A stretch of 7,222 bases of DNA. Origin: Nevskiaceae bacterium (GTDB taxonomy: Bacteria; Pseudomonadota; Gammaproteobacteria; Steroidobacterales; Steroidobacteraceae). The position numbers were made by a program, and so were the translations under genes. The stretch spans positions 1 through 7,222 of the forward strand of contig JAITMN010000218.1 of the NCBI GenBank assembly GCA_031277355.1, read 5' to 3'. The notes beneath the pieces are model-generated. The model saw only the letters and a list, made by a program, of their open reading frames with translations. It was not told the DNA's origin and ran no database searches. Below are positions 1 to 5,074 of this stretch, in pieces. Positions within the stretch are counted from its first letter, which is position 1; the number at the start of each line of letters is the position of its first letter.

Positions 1-515
1 CCGGCGCAGTTATCGCGCGTGGAGGTGATACGCTCGCGCAGCGGGTGCTCGTCGGGCAGATCGGGCAACTCGGCCAGATCGCCCGACTGCGTCTGCTGCG
101 CCCACTGCGACACGCGCGCGGCCAGCGCCGCCGCGTTGCGATCCAGCCCCAGCGACGGCGGCAATCGCAGCCAACGCTCGCGGCACAGATAATTCGCACG
201 CCCCTTCAGCATCGCTACCGTGGCCGCACGCCCCAGCGCCGCGCCCAGCAGCGGCAGATCGCGATGAAAAAGCTGATCCTGCAAGGTGCGCGTGCCGGTG
301 GACACAATCGTCTGCTGCCCCGACAGCAGCACCGGCACCAGGTACGCAAAGGTCTTGCCCGTGCCGGTGCCCGCCTCCACCGCCAAACGCCCATGGTCGG
401 CCAGCGCCGCAGCCACGGCTTCGGCCATGCGCAACTGCCCCTCGCGCGGCCGGAATCCCGGCAACGCGCGAGCCAGCGGCCCCGCCCCATCGAACAGTTC
501 GTCAAAGGAATTCAT
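1..515 (-). CDS. yoaA: YoaA/DinG-family ATP-dependent DNA helicase, N-terminal part (gene runs off the left edge)
   Basis: This is a superfamily 2, XPD-like iron-sulfur helicase expected to unwind DNA 5'->3' in repair or replication. E. coli YoaA acts with the HolC clamp-loader subunit. Reading from the ATG at 515 gives 171 codons with no stop, ending at the window edge. Seen in order: the segment LPGFRPREGQ (residues 18-27, Q-motif-like), Walker A EAGTGTGKT (47-55), STGTRTLQDQL (motif Ia region, 72-82), KGRANYLC (104-111) carrying the first probable cluster cysteine (Cys111), and TSTRDNC with the second (Cys170). The rest of the Fe-S cluster, the DEAH box and the second helicase domain lie outside. 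The short N-terminus before the Q-like motif resembles YoaA more than the longer DinG. The start has only a weak AGGG upstream (519-522, reverse strand). The gene is divergent from pckG. The family call is firm; YoaA rather than DinG is inferred from recalled sequences. Confidence 0.9.
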   Translation of the reverse strand, partial: MNSFDELFDGAGPLARALPGFRPREGQLRMAEAVAAALADHGRLAVEAGTGTGKTFAYLVPVLLSGQQTIVSTGTRTLQDQLFHRDLPLLGAALGRAATVAMLKGRANYLCRERWLRLPPSLGLDRNAAALAARVSQWAQQTQSGDLAELPDLPDEHPLRERITSTRDNCA

Positions 516-567
516 ACAGCCCTACGGTGGCCGCAATTTCGCGCCACGGCTAGTGGCTAATCTTCGC

Positions 568-585
568 CGATATTCTAGAATATCG
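568..585. promoter_or_regulatory. Perfect 18-bp palindrome in the yoaA/pckG divergent region
   Basis: CGATATTCTAGAATATCG is identical on both strands. It is AT-rich against a GC-rich background and lies 52 bases upstream of the helicase start and 89 bases upstream of the pckG start. TAGAAT, one mismatch from the -10 consensus, occurs in it on both strands (576-581 on +), but neither direction has a good -35 box at normal spacing. Its placement and perfect symmetry suggest an operator for a dimeric regulator acting on one or both divergent genes. I do not recognise the regulator. The symmetry is seen directly; the operator role is inferred. Confidence 0.5.
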
Positions 586-628
586 CGCTGCAACATCATT
601 CAAAGGCTCAACCGCCCGCACCGGCAAC

Positions 629-643
629 TGAGTTGTATACTCA
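629..643 (+). promoter_or_regulatory. Probable -10 region and small dyad upstream of pckG
   Basis: TATACT at 636-641 matches the sigma-70 -10 consensus in five of six positions and lies 33 bases before the pckG ATG. It sits within a dyad, TGAGT-TGTAT-ACTCA. I see no acceptable -35 box 16-18 bases upstream, where the sequence is GC-rich, so the promoter may be weak or depend on an activator. The GTATAC core faintly resembles GntR/FadR-type operators, but one conserved position is missing, so that reading is speculative. Confidence 0.4.
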
Positions 644-662
644 ATCACTTTCTTTTTTCGAC

Positions 663-666
663 AGGA
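663..666 (+). promoter_or_regulatory. Ribosome binding site that sets the pckG start
   Basis: AGGA lies 8 bases before the ATG at 675. This supports that start over the in-frame TTG at 633, which overlaps the -10-like box and would add 14 residues unlike the family. Confidence 0.7.
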
Positions 667-674
667 CACACGAA

Positions 675-2453
675 ATGGCAACAGCGCCCCACTCGTTCAT
701 CCCTCTGCCAGACATCTGCCCGGAGGTTGCCGAATGGGTTGCCCGCGTGGCCCAACTCACCGGGCCCGATCAGATTCACTGGTGCGATGGCTCGGCCGCC
801 GAAACGGCCGGTCTGCGCAGCGAACTGATCGCGCGCAAGGAGCTTGCGCCGCTGAACGAGCAGACCTTCCCCGATTGCTACATCGCGCACTCGCACCCCA
901 GCGACGTGGCTCGTGTGGAGCACCTCACCTTCATCTGCTCGAAGAACGCCGAAGACGCCGGCCCGAACAACAACTGGATGGCCCCGGATGAGGCCCATCG
1001 CAAGATGGACGACCTGTTCCGTGGCTGCATGAAGGGCCGCACGCTGTATGTGGTGCCCTATTGCATGGGCCCCATCGACTCGCCCTATTCGCGTTGCGGC
1101 GTGGAAATCACCGACAGCGCCTATGTGGTGCTGAACATGCAGATCATGACGCGAATGGGCCGCGCGGCGCTGGAACGCATCGCTGCCGAAGGCGGCAAGT
1201 TCGTGCGCGGCACGCACTCCATCGGCGAACTGGACCCCAATCGCCGTTTCATCATGCACTTCCCCGAAGAGCTGGCGATCCAGAGCTTCGGCTCCGGCTA
1301 CGGCGGCAACGCACTGCTGGGCAAGAAATGCCATGCGCTGCGCATCGCAAGCTATCAGGCGCGCACCGAAGGGTGGCTGGCCGAACACATGCTGATCGTG
1401 GGCCTCAAGAGTCCGCAGGGCGAAACGCACTATGTGGCCTGCGCCTTCCCCTCGGCCTGCGGCAAAACGAATCTGGCGATGCTGATTCCGCCCAACACGA
1501 TGCCGGGTTGGGAAGTCACCACCATCGGCGATGACATCTGCTGGATGCAGCCGGGGCCCGATGGCCGGTTGTGGGCGATCAATCCCGAATCGGGCTACTT
1601 CGGCGTTGCGCCGGGCACCAGCCCGAAGACGAACAAGAACGCCTACGACATGGTTCGTCACGACACGCTGTTCACGAACGTGGCGCTGACGGCCAACAAT
1701 GAGCCGTGGTGGGAAGGCATGGGCAGCGGCGAGCCGGTGATCGACTGGCAGGGCCGCCCCTATGACGCGAAGAATGGCCCCGCCGCGCATCCGAATTCGC
1801 GCTTCACCGTCAGCGCAACGAACAACCCCGCGTACTCGAAAGAGGCGGAAAATCCGCGCGGCGTGCCGCTCTCGGCGATTGTGTTCGGTGGCCGCCGGCG
1901 CGAACTGGCGCCACTGGTATACGAAGCCCGCAACTGGAATCACGGCGTGCTGGTGGGCGCTTCGGTGGCCTCGGAAACCACCGCCGCCGCCACCGGCGCG
2001 GTGGGCGTGGTGCGCCGCGACTCGATGGCGATGAAGCCCTTCTGCGGCTACAACTTCGGCGACTACTTCGCGCACTGGCTGTCGGTGGGCGGCAAGTTGA
2101 AGAATCCGCCGCGCATCTTCCACGTGAACTGGTTCCGCCAGAACGCCGAAGGCAAGTTCCTGTGGCCGGGCTTCGGCGACAACCTGCGCGTGCTGTCGTG
2201 GATGCTGGATCGCTGCACGGGCCGCGCCCCCGACGCGCAGGACACCGCCATCGGTTATCTGCCGCGCCCGCAGGACATCAACACCGACGGCCTGTCGATT
2301 GATCCTGCGGTGCTGGCGGAATTGCTGTCGGTGAAGACGGAAGCCTGGCGCAAGGAATTGGCCGACATTCGCCAATACCTGCATGAGTTCGGCAGCCGCA
2401 CGCCGGGCGCGCTGTACGGCGAACTGGAGCAGGTGGAAGAGCGCTTCGGTTAA
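675..2453 (+). CDS. pckG: Phosphoenolpyruvate carboxykinase (GTP)
   Basis: This cytosolic enzyme (EC 4.1.1.32) converts oxaloacetate and GTP to phosphoenolpyruvate, CO2 and GDP, the entry step of gluconeogenesis; it can also run in reverse as an anaplerotic reaction. The protein is 592 residues, close to the usual 600-620, and appears complete. Visible motifs: ARVE with the substrate-binding Arg80, GKKCHALRIA with the metal-ligand lysine (217-218), AEHML with metal-ligand His238, the PEPCK P-loop FPSACGKTN (258-266) with the reactive Cys262, and GDD (285-287) supplying the metal-ligand aspartate. Together they identify the GTP family rather than the unrelated-in-sequence ATP type. The ATG at 675 has AGGA 8 bases upstream. 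The gene is divergent from the helicase gene and convergent with the cyclase gene, so it is probably transcribed alone. Catalytic residue roles are by analogy with the vertebrate enzyme. Confidence 0.98.
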   Translation: MATAPHSFIPLPDICPEVAEWVARVAQLTGPDQIHWCDGSAAETAGLRSELIARKELAPLNEQTFPDCYIAHSHPSDVARVEHLTFICSKNAEDAGPNNNWMAPDEAHRKMDDLFRGCMKGRTLYVVPYCMGPIDSPYSRCGVEITDSAYVVLNMQIMTRMGRAALERIAAEGGKFVRGTHSIGELDPNRRFIMHFPEELAIQSFGSGYGGNALLGKKCHALRIASYQARTEGWLAEHMLIVGLKSPQGETHYVACAFPSACGKTNLAMLIPPNTMPGWEVTTIGDDICWMQPGPDGRLWAINPESGYFGVAPGTSPKTNKNAYDMVRHDTLFTNVALTANNEPWWEGMGSGEPVIDWQGRPYDAKNGPAAHPNSRFTVSATNNPAYSKEAENPRGVPLSAIVFGGRRRELAPLVYEARNWNHGVLVGASVASETTAAATGAVGVVRRDSMAMKPFCGYNFGDYFAHWLSVGGKLKNPPRIFHVNWFRQNAEGKFLWPGFGDNLRVLSWMLDRCTGRAPDAQDTAIGYLPRPQDINTDGLSIDPAVLAELLSVKTEAWRKELADIRQYLHEFGSRTPGALYGELEQVEERFG

Positions 2454-2462
2454 GAGCCTCGC

Positions 2463-3368
2463 TCAGATGTCTTCGCAGGCGAAATAAATCGTCTGCGGAG
2501 ACTGCGCTTCCGGCACACGCCCGAAGCCCATCATGCCCGCGCCTTTCAATTCCACGCTGTCGCGGCGAACGAAAGTTTCATCGCCGTCGGCAGACTGCAC
2601 GAAGGTGCCGTTGGTGCTCTGATCCACCAGCAGGAAACGCGAACGGCTCACCTCGATGCGCGCGTGGATGCGCGAAATCAGATTGCCCTGAATGACCACA
2701 TCGCTTTCATCGGCGCGGCCGATCACCACCTGCGGACGCGATTCATCCACCAGCAGTTCCAGTTCGCCCACACGCAGACGCAGCCGCTGCGCGTGACGCT
2801 CATAACCACCAGACAACGCAATCGACGGCAACATGCTCGTCACATCTTCGGCCTGCCACAGCACTTCGACCAGCGTCACTTCGTCTTTCAGCCCTTTGAT
2901 CGTCGCCACGTCGATCTGCCGCACCGACGCGCGCCACTCGGGCGACAAGCGCTCCATCGTCGAAGCCGTGGTGACGATCTGCCCCGCCTTGGCCTGACTC
3001 GTCATCCGGTTGGCGGTGTGCACCGTTGCGCCAAACACATCGCGCGCTTCCAGCACCACCGGCCCGAAGTGACAACCGATGCGCACCGCCACCGGCTGCC
3101 CCTCCACCTGCAAGGCCGGATGCACGCTGATCTGCCGCTGCATCTGCGCGGCGGCGTTCATTGCCTCATCGGCGGTGGCGAACGTGGCCATCACTTCATC
3201 GCCCATCGTCTTGATGACGCGGCCGCCGTGCAATTCGGTGGCAAGGCGCATCAACTCCAGACAGGTTGCCACGATCTTCCGAGCGCGTTGATCGCCCAGC
3301 GCGTCGTAGAGGCGCGTAGAACCCACAACATCGGAGAACAGGACGGCCAGTTCGGTATCGGTGCCCAT
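2463..3368 (-). CDS. Class III adenylate/guanylate cyclase with C-terminal FHA domain
   Basis: Predicted soluble two-domain signalling protein of 301 residues from the ATG at 3368; no signal peptide or membrane segment. The N-terminal class III cyclase domain (about 5-170) has LFSDVVGSTRL with metal ligand Asp13, IKTMGDE with Asp57 and the base-recognition Lys53, and DVFG with Asp110, the residue pair usual for ATP over GTP. Arg121 of the catalytic helix is kept, but His117 stands where the transition-state Asn normally is. The FHA domain (about 195-285) has GR (217-218), SRIH (232-235) and NG (253-254), the phosphothreonine-binding signature. It probably makes cAMP or acts as a sensor, with FHA docking to a Ser/Thr-phosphorylated partner; no kinase is in the window. 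Start is uncertain: the ATG lacks a Shine-Dalgarno, while an in-frame GTG at 3431 (322 residues) has AAGG nearby, but its extra 21 residues look unlike the domain. Activity is inferred. Confidence 0.9.
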   Translation of the reverse strand: MGTDTELAVLFSDVVGSTRLYDALGDQRARKIVATCLELMRLATELHGGRVIKTMGDEVMATFATADEAMNAAAQMQRQISVHPALQVEGQPVAVRIGCHFGPVVLEARDVFGATVHTANRMTSQAKAGQIVTTASTMERLSPEWRASVRQIDVATIKGLKDEVTLVEVLWQAEDVTSMLPSIALSGGYERHAQRLRLRVGELELLVDESRPQVVIGRADESDVVIQGNLISRIHARIEVSRSRFLLVDQSTNGTFVQSADGDETFVRRDSVELKGAGMMGFGRVPEAQSPQTIYFACEDI

Positions 3369-3461
3369 GCGGCGTGGAAATAAGGGGTATCCCTGCAAGA
3401 TTGCGGCATTTCTCCCCACAAAACAAGCCACGTTGCCTTGTCATCGCCCGGCCGGCGAATT

Positions 3462-3474
3462 TGCGCTTGGCGCA
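3462..3474. promoter_or_regulatory. GC-rich dyad over the marR -35 box
   Basis: TGCGC-TTG-GCGCA is a perfect 5-bp inverted repeat with a 3-base centre, and its right part contains the -35 hexamer TTGGCG. It abuts the AT-rich operator. It may be a second binding site or only a consequence of local base composition. Confidence 0.3.
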
Positions 3475-3495
3475 TTTAATAACATTTGTTATTAT
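3467..3495 (+). promoter_or_regulatory. Sigma-70 promoter of the marR-emrAB-OMF operon
   Basis: The -35 box TTGGCG (3467-3472, four of six consensus) is followed by exactly 17 bases and the -10 box TATTAT (3490-3495, five of six). Transcription would begin near 3502, giving a leader of about 50 bases before marR. This is the best promoter in the window and sits at its sharpest AT-rich patch. A repressor bound at 3477-3494 would cover the spacer and most of the -10 box. Confidence 0.65.
3477..3494. promoter_or_regulatory. Probable MarR operator (AT-rich inverted repeat)
   Basis: TAATAACA-TT-TGTTATTA has two perfect 8-base arms around a 2-base centre. It lies 58 bases upstream of the marR start and overlaps the -10 box. 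MarR-family repressors bind palindromes of about 16-20 bp of this AT-rich kind, usually next to their own gene. It may also influence the divergent cyclase gene, whose start is 109 bases away. The symmetry is seen; the binding protein is inferred. Confidence 0.65.
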
Positions 3496-3552
3496 CTCTG
3501 CCGTTACAAACTCCAGACCCGCCCCAACCCTTCCCCGCATCCACCGCCCCTG

Positions 3553-3993
3553 ATGGACAAATCGCAAAGCATCGGCCTGTTGCTCAAAGACCTGTCGCAG
3601 CTCTATGCCGCGCGTTTCGAGCAGCATGCGCGCACGCTGTCGTTGACGCTGATGCATTGCAAGGTGCTGGTGCATCTGGAACGCGACGAAGGCGTGAGTC
3701 AGGCGCGTCTGGCGGACCTCGTCAGCGTAGACGCCATGACAATCGTGCGATTGATCGACCGGATGGAGCAGGCGCATCTGGTCGAGCGTCGCGCCGACCC
3801 CGGCGACCGGCGCACGCGGCGGCTGTTTCTCACCGCGCGAGCGCGTCCGATATTGGAGCAGGTCTGGCGACTGGCCGCGCAGGTGCGCGCCGAGATGTTC
3901 TCCGGCGTGCCGCGCGCACAGCGCGAGATTTTTTTGCGGGTACTGGAAACCGCGCACCACAACCTTTCAAACATTGATCCGAAGGCAAACTGA
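3553..3993 (+). CDS. MarR-family transcriptional repressor, emrR-like
   Basis: A 146-residue winged helix-turn-helix regulator, full length for MarR proteins, predicted to act as a dimer that releases DNA when it binds a drug or phenolic ligand. An N-terminal dimerisation helix (about 6-28) is followed by the HTH: VSQARLADLVSVDAMTIVRL with recognition helix about 59-74. The wing carries DPGDRRTRR (82-90), the conserved D-x-R-x-x-R-type signature. A C-terminal helix (about 95-140) completes the dimer interface. It heads the efflux operon, with one base between its stop and the emrA ATG, which strongly suggests that it represses this pump and itself through the dyad at 3477-3494. The ATG at 3553 fits the family N-terminus but has no recognisable Shine-Dalgarno, so translation may be weak. 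A single cysteine (Cys36) is present; OhrR-type redox sensing is possible but not supported. The ligand is unknown. Confidence 0.92.
   Translation: MDKSQSIGLLLKDLSQLYAARFEQHARTLSLTLMHCKVLVHLERDEGVSQARLADLVSVDAMTIVRLIDRMEQAHLVERRADPGDRRTRRLFLTARARPILEQVWRLAAQVRAEMFSGVPRAQREIFLRVLETAHHNLSNIDPKAN
3913..3935 (+). other. Terminator-like hairpin with T7 run inside marR
   Basis: CGCGC-ACA-GCGCG (3913-3925) is followed after AGA by seven T (3929-3935), about 60 bases before emrA. It resembles a short intrinsic terminator or attenuator within the coding sequence. The 5-bp stem and the 3-base gap before the T run make it weak, and it may be no more than coding sequence for Glu-Ile-Phe-Leu. Confidence 0.2.
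3981..3985 (+). promoter_or_regulatory. Ribosome binding site of emrA
   Basis: GAAGG within the last codons of marR lies 9 bases before the ATG at 3995. It supports that start over the in-frame TTG at 3974. Confidence 0.6.
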
Positions 3994-3994
3994 C

Positions 3995-5074
3995 ATGTCT
4001 ACCCGTACCGCGATGAGCCGTCTGAAATGGCGCGTGCCGCTGATGATTCTCGGTGTGCTGGCCGTGCTGGGCGCCGGCGCAGCGTTCTATCTCAACGGCG
4101 GCCGCCACGAACAAACCGACGACGCCTATGTGCAATCGGCGCGCGTGGCGATCAGCGCAAATGTGGCGGGCCGCGTGGTGGAAATCGCGGTGCGCGACAA
4201 TCAGCCGGTAAGCAAGGGCGATCTGCTCTATCGCATCGACGACACGCCGCTGCGCATCGCCGTGGAAGCCGCCGAAGCGCGGCTCGCCGATGCGCAACTG
4301 CAAGTGCAAACGCTGAAGGCCAACTATCGTCAGCGCGTATCGCAGGTGGAATCAGCGCGCAAGGCGCTGGCCTTTCAGGAAAGCGAAGTGGCGCGGCAAC
4401 AACGACTGCTGGCGTCAAACATCGCTTCGCAATCGGCGGTGGATCGGGCCGTCCACGCACGCGACGACGCACGCGGCGATCTGGCCGCAGCCGAACAGCA
4501 GGTCAGCGCGGCGCTGGCGCAGCTTGGCGGCCAGATTGACATCGCCAGCAGCGATCATCCGGCGGTGCGGCAGGCGCAGGCTGCGCTCGACAGCGCCAAG
4601 CTCGATCTGTCCTACGCCACGATCAACGCACCGATAGATGGCGTGGTCACGCGCGTGGAGCAATTGCAGGTGGGCAATTATGTGGCCGCGCATGTGCCGG
4701 TGTTCGCGCTGGTGGCCACCGGCAATGTGTGGATCGAAGCCAACTTCAAGGAAGATCAACTCACGCACATGAAAACCGGCCAGCAGGCGCGCGTGTCCAT
4801 CGACACTTATCCGGGCCGCCGTTTCAATGGGCGCGTGGTCAGCGTCAGTCCGGGCACGGGTTCGCAGTTCTCGCTGCTGCCGCCGGAGAATGCCACCGGC
4901 AATTGGGTGAAGGTGGTGCAGCGCGTGCCGGTGCGCATCGAACTCGATGACATGGACCCGGAAATCGCGATGCACGCGGGCCTGAGCGCCAGCGTCGATG
5001 TCGATACGCGCTGGCGTCGCCGGCTGTTCGGCGCATCGGGCTACGCACCGGCTGAGGCTGTCGCCACCCGATGA
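3995..5074 (+). CDS. emrA: EmrA/HlyD-family membrane fusion (periplasmic adaptor) protein
   Basis: A 359-residue adaptor that bridges the inner-membrane pump and the outer-membrane channel. The order is: a short basic cytoplasmic N-terminus, one membrane anchor (about 14-33), the EmrA hallmark QTDDAYV (40-46), the first half of the lipoyl domain (about 50-85, with NQPVSKGDLLYRID), a long helical hairpin or coiled coil (about 85-200), the second lipoyl half with TINAPIDGVV (about 210-220), and a beta-barrel region. The stretch SLLPPENATGNWVKVVQRVPVRI (ATGNWVKVVQRVPV at 300-313) is characteristic of EmrA proteins partnering DHA2 pumps. It is about 30 residues shorter than E. coli EmrA, which could mean a shorter hairpin. 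It starts one base after marR and its TGA overlaps the emrB ATG, so translation is probably coupled. The substrate is not predictable; hydrophobic toxicants or antibiotics are usual for the family. Confidence 0.95.
   Translation: MSTRTAMSRLKWRVPLMILGVLAVLGAGAAFYLNGGRHEQTDDAYVQSARVAISANVAGRVVEIAVRDNQPVSKGDLLYRIDDTPLRIAVEAAEARLADAQLQVQTLKANYRQRVSQVESARKALAFQESEVARQQRLLASNIASQSAVDRAVHARDDARGDLAAAEQQVSAALAQLGGQIDIASSDHPAVRQAQAALDSAKLDLSYATINAPIDGVVTRVEQLQVGNYVAAHVPVFALVATGNVWIEANFKEDQLTHMKTGQQARVSIDTYPGRRFNGRVVSVSPGTGSQFSLLPPENATGNWVKVVQRVPVRIELDDMDPEIAMHAGLSASVDVDTRWRRRLFGASGYAPAEAVATR

Noticed and set aside
45..560. Forward open frame opposite the helicase gene
   Set aside because: The reverse strand from 515 reads as an unmistakable helicase N-terminus with Walker A, so the forward frame is a shadow.
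651..658. T-rich run in the pckG leader as a terminator tail
   Set aside because: No stable GC-rich hairpin directly precedes it; the nearby TGAGT/ACTCA dyad is short and AT-rich and more likely part of a promoter.
516..674. A CRP-cAMP site linking the neighbouring cyclase to pckG
   Set aside because: I could not find a TGTGA-N6-TCACA-like sequence in the pckG upstream region.
645..2384. Long reverse-strand open frame (579 codons) across pckG
   Set aside because: It lies antisense to a clearly conserved enzyme. Its translation is rich in Arg, His, Ala and Gln without domain-like motifs, as expected from the complementary strand of GC-rich coding DNA.
2436..2447. Hairpin GAAG-AGCG-CTTC at the end of pckG as a terminator
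   Set aside because: The stem is only 4 bp, lies within coding sequence and is not followed by a T run.
2664..3383. Forward open frame opposite the cyclase-FHA gene
   Set aside because: It is antisense to recognised cyclase and FHA motifs; its own translation is His/Arg-rich and without motifs.
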